A DNA stretch of 64,000 nt from Pseudomonadota bacterium (GTDB taxonomy: Bacteria > Myxococcota_A > Polyangia > Polyangiales > Polyangiaceae), in contig JAEWRL010000144.1 of assembly GCA_023398955.1 (NCBI GenBank), forward strand, positions 186,001-250,000, given 5' to 3'. The number at the start of each line of letters is the position of its first letter. Position 1 is the first letter of the stretch. Below, one piece after another: positions 22,600-32,084 of this stretch. Under the pieces are notes generated by a model that was not told the DNA's origin, searched no databases, and saw only the letters and a program-made list of their open reading frames with translations. A program made the position numbers and the translations under genes.

Positions 22600-24903
22600 C
22601 TACTCAGCGCGATCTGTTGCCGGGTGGCGTGGCGGGGCGGGAGCATCCCGGCGTCTGAGCTCCAGGCTGAGCTCGTGGAGCCGCTCGTCGACGGCCGGAG
22701 CGCTGAAGTGACGAGAGAGCAATCGCCGCGCCTGTTGCTCGTCTCCGGCGCGATACGCCAGGTCGCCTAGCGCGATCTCTGCTTCTGGCGGCAGAGGGGC
22801 TTCGCTGGCGATGAGTGGACGCGCATGGTCATAGGCGAGCCCCCAAGAAGCCGTGAGGGCGTAGAACTGCATGGCTGCAAGGGGCCGGTACTCGGGCGGG
22901 GCCTCCATCCAAGCATCGTAGGCTGGCTTGGCAGTTCGGAGCAGGCGCTCGAGGGCCTGAAGGTGTTCGTCGTTCAGTACGGCCTTCGTTGCCTCGAAGG
23001 CCTCGTTGGCAAGATCGAAGTCCTTCACCCGGACGGCTGCGGAGACGAGGTGGTACGCACTATAGCTGCCGGTCTGCCAGTTCTGGAGCGATGCTCGCAT
23101 GGCCTGTCGGGTGCTAGCCGCGTCGCCAATGCGGCTTGCTGCCCGTGCCTCAATGATGAGGAGCTTAGATCTTGCGCGCTCGTGCATGGACATGATGCTT
23201 GCGACGTGCGTGCCCGGTTGCAGGATGAGCGTCAGCCCAAGCTCGCGATGTCGGAACTCTGCCGGGCGGTTGTCGTAGGCGCTTCGGGCGAAGTCGCGAA
23301 GGCTTGCTAGCGTCGCGTGATCGACGTCGGGAGTCAACCACAAGACTGCCTCAAGCGCAGGGAGCAGCAGGAACACCCTCTGCGCCCGTTCGCTCGTACC
23401 TCCGAGGTGTCCGTTTGCGTAAGCTGCGGATCGGAGCGCCGCTCGCGCGCGGCCTTGGCTCAATAGCTCGGTGACCAACTGCATCAGCGCTTGTCCATAG
23501 GTGGGATTCCGCTCAAGCTCGCGTGCCCAGAACGCTTCTGCGCTTCGGAAGTCTTGCGAACGGAGGGTGCTTTGGACGGAGAGGGCCAAGATCGCTAGCG
23601 CCGCGGTGCTCGCCACTATGGCACGCCAAGCACGTGTGGCTTCTAAAAGTCTCGGGGCGACAAGTTCGATGAGCAGCCAGAGGATCGGAATGAGGGGTAC
23701 GTAGAGCAGACGCGGAGACATGCTGACCGTGCTGCCCAGATGCGCGAAGAGTACAGCAGGCATCAGCAGGACTCCCGATAGGAGCAGGGCCACGAGGACA
23801 GTAGGGCGACGCCTGCGTGCCCAGACGGCCACGCCCAGCAAGGACATGAGGGCTACTCCGCCGAGCACAGCATAGCCCAGCGCGGGCACTACGTGTCCCC
23901 CTCTCATCTTGAACACTGCCGCCCCGAGCGTCAGGTCGCTAGGCCACACTGTGAGCCATACACTCCGTCCGAGGGCCTCGAGGGCAAGGCCAGTGCTGTC
24001 GACAGTCAGCGCGCGTTCGGCGAACAGGACGGGGCGGGCAGGTGCATAGTCCGAAAGCCACAGATGACGCCCTGCAACGAAGGCGAGCACTAAGCAGACA
24101 TGAGGCACCACACCCCTGATGGCTTCGCGCCAGCGCACGTCCTGGAGCCGCGGTTTGTCCTGAGCAATCCAAACCTCGACCGCAACGAGTACCGGTAGAA
24201 CGATCGCGGTCTCTTTCGACAGGTACGCCGCAATGGTCCCCGATACCTCGAGCGCCAGACCCATCTTCTTGCCCCGCAGACGTAGCGCTACTCCGTGCAG
24301 CACGACGAGTACCGCTAACGCGAGGAGAAGGTCGGTGCGCCCTGAGATCCAGGCGACGTTCTCGGTGCGCACGGGGTGCACGGCGAAGACCAGGGCTGCG
24401 AAGAAGGCAGGGAGGAGCCTCCCAAACCAGCGACGAAAGAGGGCGAAAACGAGCAGGGAGCAGATGCCATGCAGCACGAGATTGACTGCATGAAAGAACG
24501 CGGGGATGCCGCCGCTCAGTTCCCAGTCTAGTGCATAGGAGGCGAGCACTAGCGGCCTCCAGTAGAGCATCGTCAAGGGGTCGGGCTTGCCATGGCGTGT
24601 CACCGCCCAGAAGTCATGCGTGAACCAGCGCTGCCAGTGCTCAAACCCATGGACGAACGGATTCTTGAGAATCAGGGGAATGTCATCGAAGAGCCACGGT
24701 CCGTCGAGGGAAGGAGCAAAGACTAGGACCGCTGCCGCGAAAACCACCAATCCGAGTACACTAGGGCGTGGTACCTGCAGCGGTCGAGTATCGCGATTAC
24801 TCACGGTCTCCCTGCCTCCTTGGGGTGCGTTGGACTCGGCGTCTGCCAACGCTGAGATCTCTGACTTCGCGGGGCCGCTGTCAGCACCCGGATGAGTCTG
24901 CAT
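22600..24903 (-). CDS. large TMTC-like GT-C membrane glycosyltransferase with TPR-like tail
   Basis: A 767-residue protein converging on the previous gene with a 12-bp gap. It shows the same plan: WLFDDIPLILKNPF (acidic pair in loop 1), YWRPLVLASYALDW, FFHAVNLVLHG, NVAWISGRTDLL, then multiple membrane helices and a long helical-repeat tail from about residue 470. The start at ATG 24903 gives a 50-residue cytoplasmic lead before the first helix; the frame is open a further 330 bp upstream but composition there is poor. Paralogue of the neighbour; substrate unknown. Confidence 0.8.
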   Translation of the reverse strand: MQTHPGADSGPAKSEISALADAESNAPQGGRETVSNRDTRPLQVPRPSVLGLVVFAAAVLVFAPSLDGPWLFDDIPLILKNPFVHGFEHWQRWFTHDFWAVTRHGKPDPLTMLYWRPLVLASYALDWELSGGIPAFFHAVNLVLHGICSLLVFALFRRWFGRLLPAFFAALVFAVHPVRTENVAWISGRTDLLLALAVLVVLHGVALRLRGKKMGLALEVSGTIAAYLSKETAIVLPVLVAVEVWIAQDKPRLQDVRWREAIRGVVPHVCLVLAFVAGRHLWLSDYAPARPVLFAERALTVDSTGLALEALGRSVWLTVWPSDLTLGAAVFKMRGGHVVPALGYAVLGGVALMSLLGVAVWARRRRPTVLVALLLSGVLLMPAVLFAHLGSTVSMSPRLLYVPLIPILWLLIELVAPRLLEATRAWRAIVASTAALAILALSVQSTLRSQDFRSAEAFWARELERNPTYGQALMQLVTELLSQGRARAALRSAAYANGHLGGTSERAQRVFLLLPALEAVLWLTPDVDHATLASLRDFARSAYDNRPAEFRHRELGLTLILQPGTHVASIMSMHERARSKLLIIEARAASRIGDAASTRQAMRASLQNWQTGSYSAYHLVSAAVRVKDFDLANEAFEATKAVLNDEHLQALERLLRTAKPAYDAWMEAPPEYRPLAAMQFYALTASWGLAYDHARPLIASEAPLPPEAEIALGDLAYRAGDEQQARRLLSRHFSAPAVDERLHELSLELRRRDAPAPPRHPATDRAE

Positions 24904-25385
24904 AGCCAGGCCTGCGGGATCGAGAAGATGGTAAGAGCGTGGACCAACGAGTGTGCCCGGTCTGGGTGAAGGCACCCTCGCGAGAGTACTTACTCGTGGC
25001 AATGGGCATTGTTGTCGTCCTAGACGGTGTATGGCCGCTTCAGGATAACTCGTGCTCGGCGTCTGGGGAACGGGGTGTCCAATCGGGGTGAGGCTGTATC
25101 CGTGAGCGTACATGATATCTGCGGCGCGCACTGTGGCATACCCGCTTTTGGCGTCTCCACAGAGGGGACGCCCGAGAACGCGGACGACTGTGCCGTGGAG
25201 TTGGCTGCGCTCTCGTCCTGGAGTCTCATGCAATGCTTGCGGCGCGACCGCGATAATGGCAGACGTTGCGCAGTGGATGCATTTCGAAGGCGTGGGCTAC
25301 GATTGATCGTTGACGAGTGCTCAACGCGCCGTGGTCATGACAGGATACTCGCTCATCCAGCGGTCGAACGGAGTAGGTGTATTCA
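24904..25385. other. 482-bp divergent intergenic region between two glycosyltransferase genes
   Basis: Bounded by two genes transcribed away from each other, so it should contain both promoters. Open frames here are short, in competing frames and unconvincing. No clear repeats or hairpins seen. Confidence 0.5.
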
Positions 25386-27326
25386 ATGGGTTCTAGCTGG
25401 TTGTCTGGGACGCTGAAGGGCTTCGTCGCTTGGAGTTTTCTGCTGGGGATTGTCTTGGTGCAGCTGGCAATGGTGGAGGGGGGACACTTCTCGATTGATG
25501 AGGTCTTCTACGACTTCCAGACCCGAGCAGCGGCGCAGGGCAACTTCGTGCACATAGAGAATGGGTTCGTGGAGTTCGCGTCCCCGGAGCTTGCGATATA
25601 CTTCGATCGCGGCATCCTACCGCACGATGGCTACCTCGTCGCAAAGCACCCTCCATTCGGCCCGTGGCTAGCGGCTCCACTCTATCAAAGCGTCGGGTTT
25701 CATGCTCTCTTTCTGGTTAGTATTTTGGCGAATGCGGGGACTCTTGTCATCGTCTGGCTGTTGGCGAAGGATCACGGTCTCAAGGGTGGACGCGCCATGG
25801 TTGCACCGGGCCTGTTTGCCTTTGCCACGTTCTCCTGGGAGTATGCCATCGGTGCTTGGCCACACATGCTGGCTGTCCTTCTCTCTGCAGCTTCACTTCT
25901 GCTTCTGCTCCGCGCGATCGATCGGAGCATGGGAACCGTAAGATATGCTCTCATGGCCGGGTTCTGTGGAGGAGCCCTGGTCGGCGTTAGGTCTGATGGC
26001 GCACTGGTGGTATTGGCGCTGCTGTTGATAGCGGTGCTCTCGTCGCCACCAAGATGGAAGATCTCCCTTGGTTTTGTCGGCGGTTCACTGCTTCCCCTCG
26101 GTCTGCTGTCCTGGTATCACGGGGAACGCATCGGCGTACCGTTTCCGTTGGTGCGGAATGAGACTGCGAAAGACGTCGCCCTTTACTGGCGCGGTGCGTG
26201 GCTTGCTTCGGCGGGCGTTCTCCTTGCCGTTGCACGCACGGAAGGGGGCCGGAGGGCAATGGCGCATGGGGTGAAGCGCTGGCGGTCGCAACAGAAATCC
26301 CACCGGGCGATGCAGGTCGGCGGTATCCTGCTCGGCGCAGCCGTTGTGGTGCTTAGCATTCCTGCGTTGCGCCGCTACTTCGCTGGCGCCTGGACGCTCA
26401 CGTTCGACCTGCGAGCGCTCGATTTGGCCCGGGTCGAGCCGGCCATGACTCGGTCGGTGGGACATGCGGTAATCTACATCGATCATGTGAAGAAGGCGCT
26501 CTTGCAGAGCATCCCTTACCTGCCGATCTGCATATTGGCGATCCGCGGAACGGGTGGGGCGGTCTCGAAGTCCTGGCGGCTGGCTGTGCCGCTCCTGGTC
26601 CTCATCGCATTCTACTCGGCGACAGCATGGCATGGGGGGCTCGCGCTCAACCTTCGCTATTTTCTTACGGGTCTTCCTGGGGTGAGCGTGTTGGCGGCCA
26701 TAGCACTACGTCGTGCCCACCGGGAGGCCTCGGACCGCTGGTGGTGGATGGGCGGGTTGATTGCAGGAACTGTGGGACCGTTGCTTCTCTTTGCGGCGCA
26801 TCGCTACCAGAGCGAGTGGGCGCTGCTCACCTGGCCGTTGGTGCTGTCTCTTGGAGTGCTCCTTGCCGCTACCAGTGCCATGCTGCCCTGGAACCGTGTG
26901 AGGGAAGTGGGCCATCGGGTCCTTGCGCTGTTGGTTGTGCCTGCAGCGTTCTGGGCTGCGTTGGTGCATCTTGGGTACGACGTTCCCGCCACTCAGACGG
27001 TGCGTGCGAGGCGGGCCGAAGCTGGTCGCTTGCTGGCGCAGAAGATTGAGGGTGATGCTGTGCTATTCGGAATTGACGTGGACCTAATGGCCGGCGTGAT
27101 CGATGAGGGCAGGGTGATCCTTGCCCTCCCCCTCCAGGACGGGTTTCGCAGCTTTCGCTCGCTTGTCGCACACCACGCATCGCGCGACCGCGCGCTCTAT
27201 GGCCTGTTTCCTGCCGCCCTTTGGAAGCAACTGGCCGCATCCGGCCAACTCAGTGGGATGGCCGTGGGAGTGCCTGCACCAGTGGAGGGATACTTTTTGG
27301 CGCGTCTCACTCCGCGAAGGCATTGA
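25386..27326 (+). CDS. multi-pass membrane glycosyltransferase-like protein (GT39/ArnT-like plan)
   Basis: A 646-residue protein with a single N-terminal helix, a loop containing GGHFSIDEVFYDFQT and, later, KHPPFGPWLAAPLYQ, then about ten further helices and a soluble C-terminus. The plan (acidic loop 1, HPP-like motif in a periplasmic loop) resembles GT-C enzymes of the GT39 or ArnT group that use polyprenyl-linked sugars. Start at ATG 25386; a GTG three codons earlier is equally close to the GGAG. With the two TMTC-like genes it forms a set of three GT-C proteins beside the pilins. Confidence 0.75.
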   Translation: MGSSWLSGTLKGFVAWSFLLGIVLVQLAMVEGGHFSIDEVFYDFQTRAAAQGNFVHIENGFVEFASPELAIYFDRGILPHDGYLVAKHPPFGPWLAAPLYQSVGFHALFLVSILANAGTLVIVWLLAKDHGLKGGRAMVAPGLFAFATFSWEYAIGAWPHMLAVLLSAASLLLLLRAIDRSMGTVRYALMAGFCGGALVGVRSDGALVVLALLLIAVLSSPPRWKISLGFVGGSLLPLGLLSWYHGERIGVPFPLVRNETAKDVALYWRGAWLASAGVLLAVARTEGGRRAMAHGVKRWRSQQKSHRAMQVGGILLGAAVVVLSIPALRRYFAGAWTLTFDLRALDLARVEPAMTRSVGHAVIYIDHVKKALLQSIPYLPICILAIRGTGGAVSKSWRLAVPLLVLIAFYSATAWHGGLALNLRYFLTGLPGVSVLAAIALRRAHREASDRWWWMGGLIAGTVGPLLLFAAHRYQSEWALLTWPLVLSLGVLLAATSAMLPWNRVREVGHRVLALLVVPAAFWAALVHLGYDVPATQTVRARRAEAGRLLAQKIEGDAVLFGIDVDLMAGVIDEGRVILALPLQDGFRSFRSLVAHHASRDRALYGLFPAALWKQLAASGQLSGMAVGVPAPVEGYFLARLTPRRH

Positions 27327-27503
27327 GCAGCACTAGGCGTCCTCCGATCCTGTCGTGCGAGTTGCGGGGCGGCCACCACAGGGGTGAGGTGCAGCCACCT
27401 GGCGTACAGGTGAGCGCAATTACATCTCGTGCCCTAGCGTGGGTCTACGTCGCTGCGAGAGTGCGAGGGTGGCGACGATGTGCCGAACGTTCTGAATGGG
27501 CAC

Positions 27504-27528
27504 GCCCCTCTGGGTGACGGGGAGGGGC
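27504..27528 (+). terminator. hairpin downstream of the glycosyltransferase gene
   Basis: GCCCCTC (27504-27510) and GAGGGGC (27522-27528) form a 7-bp stem with an 11-base loop, 178 bp after the stop. No T tract follows, so termination is uncertain. Confidence 0.3.
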
Positions 27529-27704
27529 AGTCTCAATTAGTGACTGACCTTCCTTGTCACCCGCGCGGTCGCGCCGGAAGCGTTCACAGCGGTTATGCAG
27601 GCCAGCTGGATCGTATCGAAAGCTCCGAGGTTTCCGCGCCGCGCCCGCACCCACCGGGGAGGAGTGACTGATGAACTGTGCCATAACCTCGAAGGTGCTA
27701 GGCG

Positions 27705-27719
27705 TGGCGCGCAAGTTGC
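27705..27719 (+). promoter_or_regulatory. sigma-54 promoter of pilin 2
   Basis: TGGCGCGCAAGTTGC matches the -24/-12 consensus TGGCAC-N5-TTGC in 14 of its fixed positions except one (A to G at the fifth base), with exact GG-N10-GC spacing. Transcription would start near 27731. A sigma-54 activator of PilR type is encoded at 32085. Confidence 0.75.
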
Positions 27720-27969
27720 TTAAGCAGGTGATGATGTCGCGACGAAGCAAGCGTTACCGTTTGATCACCTGGTTTCTTGGTGACAGAGCAGGTGGTGCTT
27801 CGCCACGGCAGCGGGCAAGTCTCTTGGAGTCAAGTTGCTCGAGAATTGGCCGCAGTGTCTTCACCGGCGACCCGCGGCGGTCGTCCCGTTCACTAGCACG
27901 GCGCGAGCAGGTTCGGGTGACCTGTGCGCGGCTCCCCTCAGCCTTCACCCAGTGAAAGAGAGAAAACGC

Positions 27970-28542
27970 ATGGCAATAAGGAAGAGTCTGAAGCGCGGCT
28001 TCACCCTCGTCGAGCTCATGATCGTTGTGGCGATCATCGGCATTCTGGCCGCTCTCGCCATCTACGGCGTCCGTCGCTACGTGCTCAACGCGAAGTCAGC
28101 CGAGGCGCGGAATACGCTAGGTGCCATCGGGAAGTCACAGGTGGCGGCGTACAGCAAGGAATCAGGCGCTACGGCCGTTTTGGCCTTGGGCGCATCTGCT
28201 GGGCCAGGCAACAGCCTTTGCCCTGACGGCCCTGCTGTTCCTGGTAGTGTTCCCCAAGGCCAGAAGTACCAGTCTGCTCCGACTGAATGGGGTGCGGGCT
28301 GGCGCTGCCTCATGTTCACCATGGAAACTCCTCAGTACTATCAGTATCAGTTTCAGGGCGGGACTGGGGTCGCCACCGGCAGCTTCGCTGCGCATGCGCG
28401 TGGTGACCTTGACGGCGACGGCACCACCTCTTGGTTCTCTCTCAGGGGTGCGGCAGAATTGGTCCAGGGCGAAGTGGTCCTTAAGCTGGCGCCGACGATC
28501 GACGACGATGGACCCAATGATGACCTAGATGCCTTCGAATGA
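27970..28542 (+). CDS. type IV prepilin-like protein (pilin 2)
   Basis: A 190-residue pilin with a classical leader: MAIRKSLKRG, cut before FTLVELMIVVAIIGILAALAIYGVRRY, with Glu5. This is the closest in the window to a major PilA. The globular part contains two Cys (NSLC...RC) likely to form the disulfide loop, a YYQYQF stretch and an acidic DLDGDG motif that could bind calcium. Upstream is a sigma-54 promoter and a long leader. A hairpin terminator follows. Downstream genes run the other way, so it is monocistronic. Confidence 0.92.
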   Translation: MAIRKSLKRGFTLVELMIVVAIIGILAALAIYGVRRYVLNAKSAEARNTLGAIGKSQVAAYSKESGATAVLALGASAGPGNSLCPDGPAVPGSVPQGQKYQSAPTEWGAGWRCLMFTMETPQYYQYQFQGGTGVATGSFAAHARGDLDGDGTTSWFSLRGAAELVQGEVVLKLAPTIDDDGPNDDLDAFE

Positions 28543-28585
28543 TCTGACCCCCACTTGACGCTCCCCTCCGAGCGACAAAGCGCAG

Positions 28586-28617
28586 CGCCCGGTTTGGCTC
28601 TCTCGAGCCACCGGGCG
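28586..28617 (+). terminator. bidirectional terminator between pilin 2 and the aldehyde dehydrogenase
   Basis: CGCCCGGTTTGGCTC (28586-28600) pairs with GAGCCACCGGGCG (28605-28617), a long G+C-rich hairpin with a 4-base loop and two unpaired bases on one side. TTCCGCTTT follows on the plus strand. It lies between converging genes. Confidence 0.65.
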
Positions 28618-28625
28618 TTCCGCTT

Positions 28626-30155
28626 TCAGAACAGCTCGCGTGCGCGCCGCAGCCAGCCGCGGGAGGAGAACCACGAGCGGAGGGCGCGGCGGCCCAGGGC
28701 GTAGGAGGTCGCGGAGTAGGGGAACCACGTCGGATCACGGCCGAGGGCGGGGAGGCGCGGGGTGTTGATGTGGCGGAGCTGGCAGAGCTGGCGCAGGGCG
28801 TCGGCACCGTGAACGGAGCCGAGGCCGCTCTCCTTGATGCCCGTGAGGGGGACCTCCGGCGCGGCGTAGTGGGACATCACGTCGTTGACAAGGACGGAGG
28901 CCGCGTCCAGGCGCGGGGCGATGCGCTCGGCGACCTCGGAGCTCGACGTGAAGAGGTAGGCTGCGAGGCCCAGGGACGAGTCGTTGGCGAGGGCGATACC
29001 TTCGTCGATGCTGTCGAAGGGCATGAGGGGCGCGATGGGAGCGAAGGATTCCTCCCGCATCACGCGCATGGTGGAGTCACATCCCGTGAGCACCGTTGGC
29101 GGCAGGAAGCGCCCCGGGCCGGGCAGCATCCTGCCGCCGCTGGTGATGCGCGCGCCGCGGTCAATCGCGTCGGCGATGTGGGCGAGGGCCGTCTCCGCCT
29201 GGGCTGCCACGGTGATGGCGCCGACGTCCACATGTTTGCGACGAGGGTCTCCGACCCGGAGCTGGGCGGCAAGCTGGGTCACGCGCTCCGCGACAGCCGG
29301 GTAGATGCCGCGCTGGGCATAGACGCGCTCCACGGAGATGCAGGCTTGCCCTGCGTTCGTGAAGGCGCCAAAGCAAATGGCCTGGGCGGTGCGCTCGAGA
29401 TCCGCGTCGTTGAGGACGACGAGGGGCGCCAGGCCTCCCAGTTCGAGGACGCAGGGGATGAGTCGTGCGGCGCAGGCCTGAGCGACGAGACGTCCGTTGG
29501 CCACACTGCCCGTGAAGAGGACTTGATCGACCTGGGCGATGAGGGCTTGGGCCGTGGGAGGTGAGCCGACGAGCACCTGGAGCAGGGCTTTGGGCAGCGC
29601 CGCGTCGTTCCAGAGTCTCTCGACGAGTAGCGCCGTCAGGGGTGTGTGCTCGCTCGGCTTCACCAGGGCGGCGGAGCCCGTCGCGAGGGCGGCCATGGCG
29701 CCGGTGAAAGGGATGAGGAGGGGGTAGTTCCAGGGAGCGATGACCCCGGTGAGAGCACGCGGCTCGTAGCGGACCGTGCTCCGACGATGCTTCAGGAGGT
29801 GAAGCTCCACGTCTGTGGGGGCAAGCTCCACTGAGGCCCTGTCGACCAGCCAGGTGATGTAGTCGAGGAGCAGGAAGAGCTCGTGGAGGAGCGCCTCCTG
29901 TCGCGCCTTTCCGGTTTCCGACACGAGGGTGTCGACCAGCGTGTCCGTACTCGCGACGAGTACGTCCCGGAACCGTACGAGCTCCTGGAGTCGTGCCGCG
30001 ACGCCCAGGGCTGCCCAGTCTCGCTGAGCCAATCGTGCAGCGGCCGCCGCCCGTTCGACGGCTGCGTGTGACGCACAGGCGACCTCCGCCAGGGGCTCAC
30101 CCGTGGCAGGGCAACGGACGACGAGGGTTGCTGGCTGGCCATGCTGCTCCGACAT
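28626..30155 (-). CDS. aldehyde dehydrogenase superfamily protein
   Basis: A 509-residue NAD(P)-dependent aldehyde dehydrogenase resembling succinate-semialdehyde-type and membrane-associated members. NAD-site blocks include VIAPWNYPLLIPF and LVKPSEHTPL, then FTGSVANGR. The catalytic base is in LELGG and the nucleophile in NAGQACISVER. The usual LELGGK is LELGGL here, a change that may affect function or cofactor use. The C-terminal WFPYSATSYALGRRALRSWF is hydrophobic-basic, as in membrane-associated forms. Start ATG at 30155, with GTG 30164 possible. Substrate unknown. Confidence 0.88.
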   Translation of the reverse strand: MSEQHGQPATLVVRCPATGEPLAEVACASHAAVERAAAAARLAQRDWAALGVAARLQELVRFRDVLVASTDTLVDTLVSETGKARQEALLHELFLLLDYITWLVDRASVELAPTDVELHLLKHRRSTVRYEPRALTGVIAPWNYPLLIPFTGAMAALATGSAALVKPSEHTPLTALLVERLWNDAALPKALLQVLVGSPPTAQALIAQVDQVLFTGSVANGRLVAQACAARLIPCVLELGGLAPLVVLNDADLERTAQAICFGAFTNAGQACISVERVYAQRGIYPAVAERVTQLAAQLRVGDPRRKHVDVGAITVAAQAETALAHIADAIDRGARITSGGRMLPGPGRFLPPTVLTGCDSTMRVMREESFAPIAPLMPFDSIDEGIALANDSSLGLAAYLFTSSSEVAERIAPRLDAASVLVNDVMSHYAAPEVPLTGIKESGLGSVHGADALRQLCQLRHINTPRLPALGRDPTWFPYSATSYALGRRALRSWFSSRGWLRRARELF

Positions 30156-30211
30156 GCCCTGCACCTAGCAGGTGAAGCCCGCCTCACAAGTCGCGTCGCA
30201 GTAACTCCCGG

Positions 30212-31816
30212 TCAGTGCAGGCCCGAGACGGCCCCGCGAAGGGCGAGCGTGGTTCCTTCGGTGGACAGGGTGCCGACCCAGTTTCCCTCGAAGCTCTGGA
30301 GCTCCGACTCTTCATTGACGAGGCCTTCGGCGCGAGCCGACCACTCGAGCGTAGCCTCGGAGGACCGTTGGGCGGACGCGCCGCGCAGCGAGATCCAGAG
30401 CAGCTCGCAGGCATCGAAACAGACGTCGACCAGGCACTCCTCGCAGGTGCCCAACTCGGCATCATCGCCAGCGGCGAGGGAAAGCTCGCGAGCCACAGCT
30501 GGGCAGTCCAGCCGGGTTCCCAAGGCCTCCGGGGCACTCACGGCGCCGACGTGCTCCTCCACAGCGTGTTGGAAGGCGAGAGCCGCCAAGAGGCGACTCG
30601 GTTGCCAGTAGAAGCGTCCGCCGAGCATCAAGGCGCTTGAGGACTCGAGCTCCACGTCGACGTCGACTGGTGTGGCCAGCGCTGCTTGGGTTGCGTCCAC
30701 ACCCGCGACGCTTGCCAGCAGGAGGCGCGGCGAGTCGGGATCGGTGAGCAGATCCAAGGTTCCAACGAAAACGTCGCTGCCCGACGACTGCTCGATGCCG
30801 CTCTGCATCCATCCCTGCAGCGCGTCAGTGACGTGGGTGGCGCTGCCGCTGCCCCAGAGCTGGCGCAAGACGCTGTCCCAACGGCTCTCGAGCCGCGCGG
30901 TGGCGAAGGATGGCGCCAAATCGACTGTCAGGGATTCGGCCATCGCGTCCAGGAAGAGCACGACGTTGTCACCGTCGAGCACCGTGCTGATCGTGGGCTC
31001 TATGCTGCGGCTGAGACCATCCCGCCAGGCGTTGTGATCGAGATCCACGTCGAACCGCACGGACAGCGCCGTCGTCTCGACCTGGGCGGGTAGATCGCTC
31101 ACCATCACTTGGATCTCGGTTATCTCTTCCGGGCGCAGCGCGGGTAGCTCGCTGCAGCCACTCACCGCGCGCTCGTAGCGGACCGTCACCGTGAGGGGCT
31201 CATTCGCTGGTAGATCCGTGAGCGTGAGGGGGCCTGCGTCCTCGCTAGTGGTTGATGCCAGCGGCGTGTCCCCTGCCGATGCCGCCAAGCCCCGACAGGT
31301 GACGCCCGAGTACACCTCGACCGTCCAGGATGGCGTCTCCCGCTGGCCCGTATAGAAAGGCTGTACCGCCAGCGTGCCCGTGGGTTTGGCGGCGACGCGT
31401 AGCTCGGTCTCCGTGCTCACGTCTCCTCCGGTCACACGCACGCGAAACCGGGTGTCCGCCGTGGGCGCGGTCAGCTCGACCGTCGCGAAGCCGTCCTCGT
31501 CGGTGTTGACGCGGCCCCTGTCGAGGGAAGCGTCGCGGACCTCATCCAAGAGCGAGAGGCGAAGCTCATAGATGTCTGGCGGCGTTGCCCAGACGGCGAG
31601 CTGGACGACCTCCCCCGGCTTGAGGCTCGCACCGCCCTCGTAGTCCACCGTGATGGATTCGGGTGTCTTGGTGGCTTCGCTTGCGCCCATTCCGTCTGGG
31701 TCGTTCGATGTATCTGGGAGCGCTCCGGACGTGGCGCGATCCTGATCCGCACTGCCGCACCCTACTGCCAAGAGGCCGGCCAATAACGCTGCTACGTGGG
31801 CACTCCGCCGATTCAT
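30212..31816 (-). CDS. lipoprotein of unknown function
   Basis: A 534-residue lipoprotein: MNRRSAHVAALLAGLLAVGC gives a signal peptide with lipobox and Cys20, followed by a Asp/Ser/Gly linker. The rest is beta-rich with Ig-like features (VTVDYEGGASLKPGEVVQLAVWA is at about residues 52-75) and three later Cys pairs (CPAVAREL; CEECLVDVCFDAC). No catalytic motif seen. It is probably on the outer membrane or in the periplasm. It lies 56 bp upstream of the aldehyde dehydrogenase on the same strand and may share its mRNA. Confidence 0.8.
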   Translation of the reverse strand: MNRRSAHVAALLAGLLAVGCGSADQDRATSGALPDTSNDPDGMGASEATKTPESITVDYEGGASLKPGEVVQLAVWATPPDIYELRLSLLDEVRDASLDRGRVNTDEDGFATVELTAPTADTRFRVRVTGGDVSTETELRVAAKPTGTLAVQPFYTGQRETPSWTVEVYSGVTCRGLAASAGDTPLASTTSEDAGPLTLTDLPANEPLTVTVRYERAVSGCSELPALRPEEITEIQVMVSDLPAQVETTALSVRFDVDLDHNAWRDGLSRSIEPTISTVLDGDNVVLFLDAMAESLTVDLAPSFATARLESRWDSVLRQLWGSGSATHVTDALQGWMQSGIEQSSGSDVFVGTLDLLTDPDSPRLLLASVAGVDATQAALATPVDVDVELESSSALMLGGRFYWQPSRLLAALAFQHAVEEHVGAVSAPEALGTRLDCPAVARELSLAAGDDAELGTCEECLVDVCFDACELLWISLRGASAQRSSEATLEWSARAEGLVNEESELQSFEGNWVGTLSTEGTTLALRGAVSGLH

Positions 31817-32084
31817 CGGGCCCTCAGTAAGTCAAGTAGATAGCCAAGCCTATGCCTATTCTCGGGGGAGGCAAGGCGAGTCGAGCGCCAACCACCAATT
31901 GTGTCCGTTCTCGGTGGGGCGACTGGTCGGGGTGCTGGGCTGGATTGCCGCCGCCACGGAATAGGCTCGCGCGCCCACGAGGTCCAGAGTCCGCCGTGCC
32001 TTCAAGTGGGAAGGAGACGCGAATGCTGCGACCTTCTGTCATGGGGCTTGGGCAGCGGTCGAAATGTGACGATACTGGCTTCAT

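Larger units (their letters stand above)
27327..27969 (+). other. 643-bp region with the pilin 2 promoter and long 5' leader
   Basis: No convincing gene. It holds a G+C-rich hairpin at 27504-27528, a near-consensus sigma-54 promoter at 27705-27719 and a predicted untranslated leader of about 240 bases running to the pilin start at 27970. Confidence 0.6.
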
